A stretch of 64,000 nucleotides of DNA. Source: Polychytrium aggregatum. Its lineage: Eukaryota; Chytridiomycota; Chytridiomycetes; Polychytriales. The position numbers were made by a program, and so were the translations under genes. This document shows positions 1 through 12,126 of the stretch, one piece after another. The stretch's first letter is position 1, and the number at the start of each line of letters is the position of its first letter. The stretch is taken from NCBI RefSeq assembly GCF_025602895.1, contig NW_026516336.1, positions 46,970 through 110,969 of the forward strand. The letters are read 5' to 3'. A model generated the notes under the pieces. It saw nothing but the letters and a program-made list of their open reading frames with translations. It was not told the DNA's origin and did no database searches.

Positions 1-895
1 CAGGACCGTTGATGGATAGAAGGAGGGCGGCGGGATAGTTCGACGAAGCGATGGTGGATATCCTGATTCAATCATGCGTGAATCAGGGTTGGTCCAAGAT
101 TGCCGAAGTGTAGTGGCAGCGGCTGGGCCAGACGAGAGTACAACAGCTCGTTGAAGCAGTAATGGACACATGGCCTCCTTGGGTGCTCCTTCCCATGGAG
201 ACGGTCCGTCCTGGAACATGGCTGCAGTCGATATCTCATTACCTAAATGGTGACATGCATATAATATATTGCGACAATGCCCCCAAGCCAAGAACAAGCA
301 GTGGCTGACATACACTGTCGATCCAGAAAGAAACGGGACAGTTCCTTCCTGGCTTCAGAGCCCTGAAACCCGCTGACCTACTGTAGGCCCAAGTGAGCAC
401 GCCGTGAGATTGTTTCCCGTCTTGGTTGGCAATCTCTTTGATTTGGTTGGCTTTGGAAGCATGGTCTTGAATACACTCGGTCAATCTCCTGTATCGATGT
501 GGGGGTGTGATGAACTCGTTCACCGAGCACACATGGATGAATTGCTCGATCAGCCGTAGCTACTGGACAACACAGTTGGTTTCTGCCGTGCACCCAAGTG
601 CTGTCGCATAGCAGAGGCAGTGAAATGAAGCCGAATCGACCTTCCACTCAGCAGAATCAGATCGGCCCGGGTCTTACGCCGTCCTGGTTGTCTCATGGGC
701 AGCAAGAGTCATGGACTGGACATGTGTATATTGGCATGCGAGACAGCCGCACCATTGTGGAGTGTCCAGGTGTGCATGCAGAGAGCAGATCGATGAGATG
801 ATACAGAGTGGGTATTAATGGGATGGGATGGATGCACATGAGGCGGGTGCAAAGTCGGTGGTGCTTGGACCGCTGTTGGCAGTATATCAGCCAGT
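1..895. other. gene-free left edge with one dispersed-repeat copy
   Basis: No open frame here resembles a protein, and the short frames lack splice-site or domain support. The only recognisable content is the dispersed repeat at 323-493, described separately. The rest is the 3' flank of the BCS1-like gene, which ends at 896 on the minus strand. Confidence 0.5.
323..493 (-). repeat. dispersed repeat, inverted copy of 24096-24266
   Basis: Reading the minus strand, this roughly 170-base stretch closely matches the plus strand at 24096-24266, with scattered substitutions and small indels. The 24 kb copy continues directly from a Fanzor/TnpB-like C-terminal coding remnant. In the matching frame this copy reads the same tail, with an in-frame stop after T-G-D and then P-S-V-F-K-T-M-L. 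The conserved RuvC-III segment is absent, so only the extreme 3' end of the element survives. Confidence 0.75.
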
Positions 896-3198
896 TTACG
901 AGTCGCCGTCGCTTGGCTTGGATCCAGAAGTGTCCTTCTCGGCCGAAGCGTCCTTGCCGTCCTTGCCGTCCGAGTCGCCGTTCTCGGCCTTCTCTTTCTC
1001 ATTCTGCTTCTGCTCTTCCTCGCGCTTCTGCTCTTCCTCGCGCTCCTGCTGTGCCCGATACGCTTCCTTGATCGCCTGCTCAATCTCCCACTCGGACTTT
1101 GCGCCAGCCTGGATCTCCGAGGCCCGCTTCAGGAGCTCCGGGACCACGCTGTCGGGAGCAGCCCGGTTCAGGATCATGATCCGCATGGCGTCGGCAGGGG
1201 AGATGACGTGCTCGGGGAGGGTCTCGACGCCCTCGAGCACAGCAGCAGGATCGTCCATGACGGCGCGGTACATGTGCGCGAACTGGTACTGGGTGCAGTA
1301 GCCCAGGTCCATGTGCAGGTCGATGCGGCCGGGCCGGATCAGGGCCGGGTCCAGGACTTCGGGGTGGTTGCTCGTCATGATGACAATCATGCCCTCCTCG
1401 GTGACATAGCCGTCGAGGCAGTTGAGCAGCGCCGAGAGGGTGAAGCCGGTCGAAAACAGCCTGGCCTTCTGGTCCAGCGAAGGACCCATGATGCTAATGT
1501 CCTCAAACGCAGGCATCTCGGCATGCAGCAGGGCACGGCTGGTCCGCGAGTGCACCGTCTTGGACTGGGCATCAATGTCCTCAAAGACAATCACCGAGTT
1601 CTTGGGGATGCTGGAGAAGGCCGACTGCAGCGCGCTGTCGTCCTTGATCTCCCGGAGGTTGATGTAGTAGAGGTCGCGGTTGAGCGACGAGGACAGGGCG
1701 TTGACCAGGCTGGACTTGCCGGTGCCCGGTCGGCCTGAGAACAGATAGCCGCGGCGGTAGGGAATGCCCATGCGGGCGTAGAACTCGCGATCGGCCGTGA
1801 AGGTGGCAATGTCCTTGCGCAACTGCTTCTCCTGGGCCATGTCGAGCGAAACGGCGTCGATGCCGCGGCTGGATAGATGCACAGGCAGCGTGGGTCAGCG
1901 ACGAAGCAGATGACCAGGGCGACGATGGGTGCTGTGTCGGTGCGATGGACCGAGGCATGTGCTGGCACCAACGGAAGCGACCCGATCCCGGCTGCCCGAT
2001 TCACGGTGCATGGCTCACCTCGAGTGCAGAGTGCAGGTCATGTTCCAGTAGTATGAGCCGGCGTCCCAGGAGGCAGCGACTCGCTCGTAGCGGCCTCGGG
2101 TCTTGTTGCGCTTCCGATGGCGCTCGAACTGGCGGGCGACCTTGATGACCCAGTTGCGGATCCACTCGACGTTGTACTTTTTGCCGGGGGTCTCGGGGCA
2201 GATGACGATCGTGGGCTCGGCTCCGGCGCGCATCGAGCGAGACGACTCCGAGTTGTTGTTTTCCTCGCCATTGTCGGCCTTTTCGAACCAGACGCGGAAG
2301 GTGTCGCCGTCATCCTGGAGCTTCATGCTCTTGCTGTTGTCGACGGGGAGGATGTTGAAGTCCGAGATGTCCTCGTCATCGACATCGTCTGAGTCGTTCG
2401 AGATGGCGCCGTCTGCACCGAGCTCGCTCTTGCCCGGCTTGGCGTCGCCCTCAGGCTCCTTGGTCGGGTCCGACTCTGAGGCTGCGGGCTTGCTCATTGC
2501 TGCCGAGCCGGCAGCGAGAGTGCCAGAGACGCCGGCCGAGGACTCGAAGGGGACGAGCCGGAACTCGCCGACCTCCTGGCCCTTGGCCAGCTTGGAGATC
2601 AGCCAGGCGAGCGACAGATAGTGCTCGTTGACACAGCGCTCGCCGTACGAGTCGATGCGGAAGTATTCGACGCGGAGACTGATGTCTTCGGAAGTGAGCA
2701 TCCAGCTGCCGATGTTGTCCCAGATGTACTTGGCAAGGGCGAGGCCGATGGTGACGATGGCGGAGGTTGCTGTGGGGCGAGTCGAGAGTCAGCACTGCGG
2801 GAACGGACAGTCACCCGAGAGACAGAGCCACCCCGAGGACATGCTGCTGTGCGGAACGGGAGCAGCACCGGGGACAGGCTCGTCTCGGCTCGTCTCTACT
2901 CGGCTGCACAACACTCACTGAACATGTCGACGACGTAGATGCCGGTGTTGATGTAGTTGCCAAAGTGGACCGGGACCCAGGCCAGCAGCAGCATCTGCAG
3001 CTGGGACTGGCTGAAGAGATCGTAGATGGGCTTGAGGCTGCCACCGGTCAGCTGCTGCTGCAGATGGGTCCAACCGCTGTTGGCGGCATGGCCGAGCGAG
3101 ACGACGTGGCTGACGAGCAGCGACGCCTGTTCGTGGGCGAGGAAGGGCAGGAGCCAGAGCAGCCACGACTCGGCGGCGGATGCAGGCACGGGCGTCAT
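896..3198 (-). CDS. BCS1-like mitochondrial AAA+ ATPase
   Basis: A three-exon gene: 3198-2919, 2769-2019 and 1868-896, with introns of 149 and 150 nt that have GTGAG donors and CAG acceptors. Phases agree and give 667 residues. The N-terminal part has hydrophobic segments (W-L-L-W-L-L-P-F; A-I-V-T-I-G-L-A-L-A) followed by the BCS1-type region. The AAA module has Walker A G-R-P-G-T-G-K-S near residues 389-396 and Walker B V-I-V-F-E-D-I-D near 440. Family knowledge: Bcs1 sits in the mitochondrial inner membrane and translocates the folded Rieske protein into complex III. The protein is longer than classical Bcs1 (about 420-460 residues) because of an acidic, low-complexity insertion before the AAA module and a Glu/Lys-rich C-terminal tail. 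Fungi often carry several BCS1-like paralogues, so true Bcs1 function is not certain. Confidence 0.87.
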
Positions 3199-3263
3199 GG
3201 ATTGGATGAGGATGAGATGAGATGGAGATGGGTGGTTGGCAGAAGTCGAAGCGAGTGAGGGGG

Positions 3264-3271
3264 TATTTATA
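3264..3271 (-). promoter_or_regulatory. TATA-box-like element of the BCS1-like gene
   Basis: On the minus strand this reads TATAAATA, about 66 nt upstream of the chosen ATG at 3198. Spacing and sequence fit a core promoter and support that start over an in-frame ATG further upstream. Confidence 0.45.
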
Positions 3272-3923
3272 TCGACAAACGGAGCCAGAGGCGTGGGAAG
3301 GCGAAGCACCATGGGAATGGCAAAGTCGCTGGGACCCATGTGTGGCTGAGCTGTGGCTGTGTTGTGTGACAGCGCAATCCGGATCGAGCCAGGTGCACTG
3401 GATCCGGAGCGATCCGCAAGCACGTGGACTGGTGGTTGCACGTGTGTGGTGTGGTTGCACATCAAGGCAATGATGTCGTCCATCGACAACCACTCACTCA
3501 CCACTCGCTCACTACTCACCACGTCCAGACCAGCTGAGTCCAGTTGGGCACATCGGAAGATCTGTGTATCTCCTCTGTGTCGCTGTCTCGATCACCAATC
3601 CTATCTCTATCTCGGCATTGGATCTGTGGGTCCTGATGGTGATCATCATGACAGCTGTCGATGGAGGACGGCGTTGCAGGTCTGAGTGAGTGAGCTGCTG
3701 CCAACCAATCGATATCTAACGCTGGTGGCAATGACAGATGCTGGATGTGTGGGAATGCGGGTGACACGTATTGATTGACTGGCACTCGATCCATGGATCC
3801 AATGCGATCCTGGTTTCGTGACTGTGCCACTCTCATTCCATTCCACCCATCTCATCGCCTCATCGCCTGGACATCATCATCGCACTCTCCTCATATCCTA
3901 GTCTGTTGCATCCCTCAACCAAC

Positions 3924-5408
3924 ATGGCTCACCCGGCCATCGATGAACACTACCCAGATAGATTCACCATCATATGCTGCAACGACAGTTTCCAGCTTGC
4001 CCTCGATCACAGCAGCATCAAGTCCCTCCTCCAAGTTTGCAGGCGTGCCCGACTTCTCCTGAGCTTCAAGGTTCCTCGTTTCCACTCATGGTGTCAGACT
4101 GCAGGGCTATGCAATCCAGACGGACAGATAGAGATCGGTCTCACACCGAGCGACCAGATTGCCCTCTCGCCGCACTGTGATGATCAAGACACAGCCGACC
4201 GATCCTGGCTCGTTGCTCAGGCAGACCAGGGAAACGCTGCCGCTTCATACTTCCTCTCAAGGATCCTTCTTGCCGACCTTGTAGCAAGTAATGTATGGCG
4301 GCTCAAGCGGATAGTCGCACTCCAGCCCATCTTGCGATTCTTACACTCAGCAGCCCAGGCAAACCACACGATGGCACAGTTCCGCCTGGCCAAGTGCTAT
4401 CTCTACGGACTCATGGTCAACCAAGACCACACCAAGGCTGTCAAGCTCTATCGCAAACTTGCCGATCGTGGAATCTCTCAGGCTCAAATTGCCCTCGGTG
4501 GATGCTATGAGAATGGTGAAGGTGTCGATCAAGAGTATAACACAGCCATCGAGTGGTACTCAAAGGCTGCCGACCAAGGCAGTGAAGACGGCCGGCACCA
4601 TATCGTGTTCCTCCAAGGGTGGCTCTCGTTCATCGGCCATGATGTCGAACAGAGCGACGTTAATGCGCTCAACCACTGGCAGGAAGTCAGCACCCAGTCC
4701 ACCGATCCGATCATCAAACCCATCGCAACTCACATGGTCGGATGGATGCACTACCTTGGCCGAGGAACCGTACGCGACGAGCCAAGGGGTGTCAGGATCA
4801 TCCGAGAGAACAAGTCGGACCGTTTCAAGCTCGGAGAGTCCGAGAGTCTGGCTGCATACGGTGATGCCAACTCCACCTCGCCCGTTGCCCGCAAGCTCTT
4901 CCAGTTTTGCCAGTTGGGATCAGATCGTGACTGGCTCTGCAAGCACTTCATGGCTCTGTGTCTGCACCATGGTTTCGGCACTACCCAGGACCGGACGAAG
5001 GCAGCTTGTATCTTTGAGCAGCTCGCCAACGACGGCCACAGCGACAGCCAGTTGCGGATCGGAAAATACCTCCACTGGGGCCTGGGAGTATTGGAGGACC
5101 GAATTACGGCATTCGAGTGGTACAGCAAATCGGCCGACCATGGCAATTCGTACGGGCAGTGGATGACTGGTGTATGCTACTACTGGGGACACGGAGTCAT
5201 CGAGGACGGAACCAAGACAGTCGAGTGGGGTCGTAAGTCGGCTGAGCAGGGCAATCGACAAGGACAGTACCGACTCGGTGAATGCTACAGAGATTATGAA
5301 TATATGCCTGAGGACATCGACGCTGCCGTCCTCTGGCTCCGCAAGGCCGCCGACCAGGACTTCCAGCTTGCCATCGACAGCCTCAAGGAACTCGGCAAGT
5401 GGCCCTGA
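3924..5408 (+). CDS. Sel1-like repeat protein, paralogue 1
   Basis: An intronless frame of 494 residues starting at the ATG at 3924. A conserved N-terminal module (F-T-I-I-C-C-N-D-S-F; V-C-R-R-A-R) is followed by a run of Sel1-like repeats of about 36 residues with the usual A-x-x-x-L-G-x-x-Y-x-x-G-x-G-V pattern, for example A-Q-I-A-L-G-G-C-Y-E-N-G-E-G-V and S-Y-G-Q-W-M-T-G-V-C-Y-Y-W-G-H-G-V. Sel1 repeats are TPR-like helical hairpins that scaffold protein complexes; no catalytic domain is visible and no specific function can be assigned. Two paralogues (5790-7374 and 39734-41266, both minus strand) and a pseudogene (13908-14283) share the same architecture and N-terminus, so this is a local lineage-specific family. 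Confidence 0.9.
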   Translation: MAHPAIDEHYPDRFTIICCNDSFQLALDHSSIKSLLQVCRRARLLLSFKVPRFHSWCQTAGLCNPDGQIEIGLTPSDQIALSPHCDDQDTADRSWLVAQADQGNAAASYFLSRILLADLVASNVWRLKRIVALQPILRFLHSAAQANHTMAQFRLAKCYLYGLMVNQDHTKAVKLYRKLADRGISQAQIALGGCYENGEGVDQEYNTAIEWYSKAADQGSEDGRHHIVFLQGWLSFIGHDVEQSDVNALNHWQEVSTQSTDPIIKPIATHMVGWMHYLGRGTVRDEPRGVRIIRENKSDRFKLGESESLAAYGDANSTSPVARKLFQFCQLGSDRDWLCKHFMALCLHHGFGTTQDRTKAACIFEQLANDGHSDSQLRIGKYLHWGLGVLEDRITAFEWYSKSADHGNSYGQWMTGVCYYWGHGVIEDGTKTVEWGRKSAEQGNRQGQYRLGECYRDYEYMPEDIDAAVLWLRKAADQDFQLAIDSLKELGKWP

Positions 5409-5789
5409 TCCCGAGTTTGACCGACGTCCGCCTCGGATCCTTGATTGACACTGTGTACTATCGAATGACTCGGCTATGACAACTCGTAATAGTTCACAGT
5501 GCATTATAGTCAGCGAGGACCACAACAGGTGTGCATGAGCTTGTTGTCTAACCCACTGCCGGATACCGTTTGGTACAAAGGCTTGTTAGAGGGCAGCACT
5601 ATTTGTATATCGGATGTATTCAATGTCAAATACAACATCACTGCTTCATCGGATCCACTCTGCAAGTTCACTTCTTCGTATCGTGGTGTCTCGTTGAGAC
5701 GCTGAAAGTGCAATTTTTTCTGGCTGTTTGCATGTTCAGTGTTGAGTCATGGTTATTTGGAAGTGGTACTTGAGAATCGAACACAGAGA
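5409..5789. other. convergent intergenic region with duplicated 3' flank
   Basis: No gene is seen. Part of this DNA (around 5600-5700) resembles the 3' flank of the third Sel1 paralogue (around 39470-39600), for example the shared stretch GTCAAATACAACA. The duplications therefore included flanking DNA as well as the coding frame. Confidence 0.5.
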
Positions 5790-7374
5790 TCAATGCCACT
5801 TGCCGAGTTCCTTGAGGCTGTCGATGGCAAGCTGGAAGTCCTGGTTGGCGGCCTTGCGGAGCCAGAGGACGGCAGCATCGATGTCCTCAGGTATATATTC
5901 ATAATCTCTATAGCATTCACCGAGTCGGTACTGTCCTTGTCGATTGCCCTGTTCGGCCGACTTACGACCCCACTCGACTGCCTTGGTTCCGTCCTCGATG
6001 ACTCCGTGTCCCCAGTAGTAGCATACACCCAACCATCCACTGTCCATACGAGTTGCCTTTGTCGGCGGACTTGCTGAACCACTCGAATGACTTCTCGTAA
6101 TCCTCCGATGCTCCCCAGCCAAAGTGGTAACACATTCCGATCCAGAACTGGCTGTCGCTGTGGCCGTCGTTGGCGAGCTGTTCCAAGGTACCCGCTGATT
6201 TCTTCTGCTCCTCCTTGGTTCCATCTCTAAGCAACAAACACACAGCCATCAGATGACTACACAGCCAGTCTTGGTCTGATCCCATCTGGCAAAACTGGAA
6301 GAACTTGCGAAATGCGGGTGATTCAGAGTTGATGTTGTGCCAAATCGATGCCAGACACTCATCCTCCCCGAGCTTGAAACGGTCCGACTTGTTCTCTCGG
6401 ATGATCCTGACACCCCTTGGCTCGTCGCGTACGGTTCCTCGGCCAAGGTAGTGCATCCATCCGACCATGTGAGTTGCGATGGGTTTGATGATCGGATCGG
6501 TGGACTGGGTGCTGACTTCCTGCCAGTGGTTGAGCGCATTAACGTCGCTCTGTTCGACATCATGGCCGATGAACGAGAGCCACCCTTGGAGGAACACGAT
6601 ATGGAGCCGGCCGTCTTCGTTGGCTTGATCTGCTGCCTTGGAATACCACTCGATCGCGGTGGTGAAGCTCTGATCGACACCTTCACCACTCTCGTAGCAT
6701 CCGCCGAGGGCGACTTGAGCCTGAGGGATCCCGCAATCGGCTAGGCTACGATATATCTCGACAGCCTTGGTGAAGTCTTGTTTGACGCCGCGACCGTTGA
6801 GATAGCATTCTGCAAGATGGAACTGGGCCATGGAATGGCTTGCCTTGGCTGCCCTCTTCAGATGGTGGAAGATTTGCTGATGCTTGGCATTCTCTTCAAG
6901 CTCATCGTCATCGTCTGCTTCTGTGTCGTTCTCAGATTGCAACACCCGAGCAAGGAGATACGAGACCGATGCGTTTCCTTGGTCTGCTTGAGCAACGAGC
7001 CAGGATCGGTCGGCTGCAGCCTGATCCTCGAAGTGTAGCGAGAGGGCGATCTGGTCGCTCGGTGTGAGACCGATCCGCAGGTGTCCTTCCAGATTGAGTA
7101 GCTCCATGCTCTGACACCAACGGTGGAAGCGAGGCATCTTGGAGCTCAGGAGGGGTCGGGCTCGTTTGCATACTCTGAGCAGGATCTTGATGGTGTTGTG
7201 GTCGAGGGCAAGCTGGAAACTGTCGTTGCAGCATATGATGGTGAAAATGTCTGGGTTGTGTCCAAGGGAGAGCTGGTTGATATCGGGGATCGACGAAGTT
7301 GCTCTGACTTCAGCTTGGCTTTGGTGGGTGGCAAACGATGCCGTGGCTGAAGGAGGCTCGATCATGCTGGACAT
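5790..7374 (-). pseudogene. Sel1-like repeat protein, paralogue 2, frameshifted
   Basis: The frame starts at the ATG at 7374 (M-S-S-M-I-E-P-P) and shares the F-T-I-I-C-C-N-D-S-F module and Sel1 repeats of paralogue 1. Near 6035-6045 there is one extra base in a G-run compared with paralogue 1 (TGG ATG GTT GGG TGT against TGG ATG ACT GGT GTA). This moves the frame so that the original reading ends at 5962, while the ancestral C-terminus (Y-Y-W-G-H-G-V ... K-E-L-G-K-W) continues in the next frame to 5790. The coding sequence is otherwise intact, so this is either a very recent lesion or a homopolymer assembly error. The gene faces paralogue 1 tail to tail. Confidence 0.85.
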
Positions 7375-9351
7375 GTTGACGGAGACAGGATGGAGGCAAG
7401 GGGACGATGGAGATAGACAGGAGACAGAGAGGCAGGTTGTGGCGAAGCAAGCCAAACTCTGGCAAGCCCAACACTGGCCATCGAACACACACTCACACGG
7501 AAGTTGTCGGTGATCATCCAGAACGGTCCAAGTGGGACAACCGCAATTGACATCTTGATACGAGTCATCGTGCTCGATTCCACTATCAACAGACAATGCA
7601 GCGCAGCAAATCAGCGACGACCACAACGGGTCCGGTGAGTGCTCCTCGGGCGACTTGGGTTCATTCGATGGGAGGCAATATGTCATCGTGGAAAATGCGT
7701 GCCCCACGCGGAGTCGAACCTGCGACCTCGACACACCAATCATGCCAAGACGCCAGCCACAGGTGGATCGATCCATGCGCAGCAAATCAGGTGACATCCT
7801 CCACAAGGCAGACCCGAAATCTCGTCCACCAGCCACACAACATCCAGCCGACTCGCTGACAACCCGCCATCACCACAAGCCAGCCGACACAGCTCGCAGA
7901 CAACAACGACCGCTGCACCGCCAGCCAATGCCTGAAACGAAGCAGCCAATGCGACTCAGATTGAGTCAAGCTGGCCGATGTCTTCTGGCCGAGGTCTCTT
8001 CCGCAACGCTGTTTGAGCCAGCTCTGCCCCGTTGGTTGCTGGCAAAATGCAGCTTATGAAAGGAGCAGACGGCAGGAATACCATGCAGCCGATCTACAGA
8101 GAGCGTCGACGCAGACACAAGTCGGTGAGATCTGCGGAGAGCATATGGCTGCATCCAACAATGGCCAGCAAGAGAAGTGTCCAAACATGCAGCCAACGGG
8201 GATCGCCAGCATCTCTGCTCCACAGCCAGCCCCGGAGTTTATGTCCTTGGCACCTCAATGCCGGGCTTGGGCAGTTGAGCCTCAGCGTTCAAAATAGGAA
8301 CCGATACTGTCCCTGCGTCTCAATTTCCGAGTGTCCCTCACTCCCCACTTTGAGACCAGTCGTATCTTGAACGGATCGTTGTCCCTCGTATTCAGAGTGA
8401 CAGCTTTGCACTGCGCCTCTGCTTTCCTTGAGCTCACCTCGACATCATTTCCTTGCTGTTGAGCACCCTTTGCACTCTAATATCACTTTGACCGCTCCCT
8501 CTCGGCTTGACATCGGACACGCTGTATTCCAGTCCTGTCATCTCGCTCGTCCCTGGGCCCAAGTCTTGGGCTGGGACACTTGCGTTCCCAATCGAGCCCC
8601 TTCGTTGGGTACTTGACAGTAATGTGTGGTCGACTCGGCGTTCAAAGCAGGACTGTGTTGAGATTTCGGATGGTTGTGCCCTGCCAGCGGCACTCCTGTT
8701 TGACTACCCAGCCTGCACAGCGAGATGGACAGCTTGTTGGCATGGATTGACCTTTGCGATTGTATCAAGAGGCATTCAACACTGTGTCGATGGGGCTGCC
8801 TTTCCGACTTGTCGATGCACTCTCTCGGTGCGGCTGCCGAGTTCGGCAAATCCTCGACCAGGCTTTGGGCAGGCTTGCGAAATCCGCCACCAGATTTGCC
8901 CCCTTTCTGCCCCTCGTCGCCCTGATCTCAACCTGCAATGTTGACGGAGGTCTTGATCCTCCTTCTGACGGTCCTTGTGGGCCTGCTCTCGCTGTTGTTG
9001 CTCAAGAAGGACACGACACCAGGTCAGCGACAGCAAAGTGATAAGCTGATATGGACTCCTCGATGACGATGAACGGACTCGGCTGCACATCTTGGAGGGT
9101 GTGGTGTTCTCGATGAGTGCCACGCAACGACGCTAGAATGGTGACTTGGATGTTCGTGGTTGGTCGTCGCTGGAGCCATTGATCGACCCAATCTGACTCG
9201 ACCTCGGTTTTGGGCTGTCTATCCATCGACGCATACATGACAGGAGAAGCACAGCTCGCTGGACCAAATGATTCCTCTGTTGAAGCGATCGGCCAGGAAA
9301 ATGGCCCTCTGATGAAACCAACGGACTCGCAAAAAGGCAAGAGATCGACCG
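7375..9351. other. long intergenic region without a supported gene
   Basis: The first 130 bases upstream of 7374 resemble the 5' flank of the third Sel1 paralogue upstream of 41266 (shared GTGGCGAAGCAA and ACTGGCCATC blocks), so the duplicated unit includes the promoter. A tRNA-like remnant lies at about 7700-7756. The remaining frames are short, lack domains and are not considered genes. Confidence 0.5.
7700..7756 (-). other. tRNA-like remnant with A- and B-box-like motifs
   Basis: On the minus strand the sequence has an A-box-like TGGCATGATTGGT and, 14 bases later, a perfect-looking B box GGTTCGACTCC followed by a GTGGGGCAC acceptor-like end. The space between the boxes is too short for an anticodon arm, and no 5' strand pairs with the 3' acceptor. 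It is not a working tRNA; it could be a deleted tRNA gene or the head of a tRNA-derived SINE. Confidence 0.4.
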
Positions 9352-12126
9352 ATGGCTCGACCCAAGGTCCCAGTTCTCAAATACAGCCCAACGAAGGATC
9401 ACCCAAACATTCCCTTGGACGCGAGCTATTACACTCCAGCGACCCCCACACAGCATTGGGAGTGCCAGAACCAGTATGAAAAACACGACGTCTTCATCAG
9501 GTTCGTGGCACTGCATCGGCATCTGCACAATTTCACGCACCTAACTTGTGTTCTGCAGCTATCGAGTCCAAAGCGATACGGGGAACGCAGATGCCTTGCA
9601 CGGAACCCTCGCGAATACTCCCCGTGGCCAAATGGCCCTCCATCCATACCTAGACGTCCAGTGTCTCTGTAATGGCATGGACTGGGAGCAGGGTTTCATC
9701 AATGGCCTCTACAACTCCAGTGTCGTGGTCGTTATACTCTCTGAAGATGGTGTGAAGCGGACCTTCGATGCGCACAACACACCCGACAATCAGTTACTGG
9801 AGGTGGGCTGTGGCTTATCCGGATCTAAACTGCCAGGCAATCCGGTAATATTGACACTCTGATTCCCTACTGATCCAGCATGCTCTCAAGCGAATGAAGG
9901 ACACTACCACCACCGATCGCCTCGTCATCATCCAACCTGTCCTCATGTGGTCCACTCGAATTGTCGGAGACGAGGTCTTGAAGAAGGAATACTTCCCACC
10001 AGTCAATCAGTTTCCGAGATATCCTCCAATGCACAGGTCCAGTCCGCTGTTTGATGGCAAGCCCATGACTATTCAGCAGACAATTAAGGAGTTGTTCAAG
10101 CTGCAAGCACTCAAGGCTGTCGATACAGCCGCTCTCAGACAGTAAGTGTGAATGACTTTAATAGCGACTCATCCTTATCGCTGACGAGCAGTCGCCCCCT
10201 CCAGCCTGGCTCCTGCGTTTCGAGAGCTTGTCACCAAGACCAAGACGGCAGCAGTCCAAGGAGCAACATACCACAAGGATAGTCCCATCCAGCTCACTGC
10301 CGAACAGGATTCGCTCTTGCGATCCCTCCTCGATCCTGTCGACTCGGCCCTGGACAGAAGGGCACTCGAGGATCTGTATGTCGAGGGAACCCGCCAGTGG
10401 CTGTTCGACCAAACAACCGACTGGGTCAACCAGGACACCACCGACACTGTCCTGTGGGTCAATGCCGTTGCTGGAGTGGGCAAGTCTGTCGCTGCTGCCC
10501 AGATCGCCAACATCCTCACGGCCACCAACCAGCTGGTGTCGGCGCTGTTCCTCAAGTACAACGACATCCGCAAGAGCGATCCACGAGTGGTGCTGAACAC
10601 CATCGCATACGGTCTGTGCAAGTGGTACTCGCCGATCGGCCGCAAGCTGCTCGAGGCTGGCCACTCCAAGGACAATCTCGACAAGATGAGCATCCCCGAA
10701 CTGTTCAAGGCCGTGATTGCCGATCCACTCGAGGCCATCGGCGACTACAGACCCAAGGGATCGGTGATGATCCTGGTGGATGCACTCGACGAGTGTTCTC
10801 CGCGCGACCAGCTGCTCGGTCTGCTTGCCGTGCGCTTCGTCGAACTGAACAGGACCCGTCCGTGGCTCAAGCTGCTGCTGACATCCCCGACCCGAGGACG
10901 ATATCAAGGCAGCATTCGATGGAGTCCCGACCAAGACGATCGAACCCTCGAGCGAGGAGAACATCCGTGACCTCGAGGTGTTCATCCACCACCGACTTCG
11001 AGTGTATGACATTCTCAGTGACTCGAACCGCACCGAGGCAGTCGCCATCCTGCTGGACCAGTCCAAGACATTCGTTTGGATCAACCTACTCCTCAACACC
11101 GTCGATGCAGCATCCAGAGACGGCCCAGTGACACTCGCCACGATCAAGGACATCAACGACAGCGCCGCCGATGTCGGCCAGCTGTACCACAAGACATTCG
11201 CCAAGATCCACTCGCAGTCGAGCCACCCGGCCGAGCTGGTCACGGTGGTGTCGGCGATCGCCACGGCCCAGTCGATCCTGACCCCGCAGATCATCGCCGA
11301 TGTGTTTGGACTCGAGATCGGCGTCGTTCGCGAGTGTCTCAAGAGCCTCAGTCTGGTCCTCGATCCAGGCGCCAACGGACTGGGTCCCCGAGACAGCCAG
11401 TCCACCAACACCGAGGTCAAGTTCAACCACAAGTCGGTGGCGGACTATCTCCTCGGCGACACATCGGCTGGCCATCCGTGGCATGTGTCGGACTCGTTCC
11501 ACACGGTGTTTGCCCAGGGATGTCTCGGCGTGATCCTCTCGCACGAGCCAGTGATCAACATCTGCGAGATCTTCGACTTTCACGACAAGATCCCAGACCT
11601 CGAGGACAGGGTCGCAGTCAAGATCACACCGTCGCTGCGATACAGCGTCGCCCACTGGATCACACACTTTGTGTGGTGTGTGGACGGAGAGGCCGAGTCG
11701 AGTCCGGTGTGGCAGTCGGCCGAGATGGTCGATGTGGCAGCGGTGCTCACTCGGTTCGTCAAGACGCATGTGTTCTTCTGGCTCGAGTGTGGGTCGCTCA
11801 CACATGTGGTCAAGCCGATCATCGAGCAACTGGCTGTGCTGCGAGGAGTGACCAACATGGCACCCAGCACCATCATCGACGACACCACGAAGGAACTGGT
11901 CAAGGACACGTATCGATTCATCCGCGAGTTTGCCGATCCCGTCATCAAGAGTGCACCACAGGTGTACAACTCGGGGTATGCATTCACACCGAAGGAGACG
12001 GCGATCTACAAGACATATGCCGACCAACTCGAGGACAAGATCCCGTTCCTGGTCACCTGCGGTCCAGCACCCACCTGGGATCCGTGTGAGATGACACTTG
12101 CTGGTCATATTGATGGAGTCAGCTAG
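9352..12126 (+). CDS. TIR-NACHT part of a broken TIR-NACHT-WD40 protein
   Basis: Exons 9352-9500, 9559-9802, 9879-10141 and 10205 onward join in phase. Splicing of exons 1 and 2 creates D-V-F-I-S-Y-R, the classic TIR strand A; further on come C-L-C-N-G-M-D-W-E-Q-G-F and S-S-V-V-V-V-I-L-S-E. A NACHT-type NTPase follows: P-loop A-G-V-G-K-S near residue 307 and Walker B V-M-I-L-V-D-A-L-D-E near 407. Near 10885 an extra C relative to the expected T-S-R-P-E-D-D motif moves the frame by one, and the protein continues in the next frame through the helical region to 12126. There a TAG stands exactly where a Ser would join the WD40 domain. In fungi, NACHT-WD40 (NWD/STAND) proteins include incompatibility and immune-like receptors. 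The lesions suggest a recently inactivated allele unless they are assembly errors. Confidence 0.83.

Noticed and set aside
3906-3923. Start of Sel1 paralogue 1 at 3906
   Set aside because: The codon there is TTG; the first ATG in frame is at 3924 and fits the paralogues.
10158-11432. 424-codon minus-strand frame (and 340 codons at 11086-12108)
   Set aside because: Antisense to the NACHT region; no protein-like motifs.
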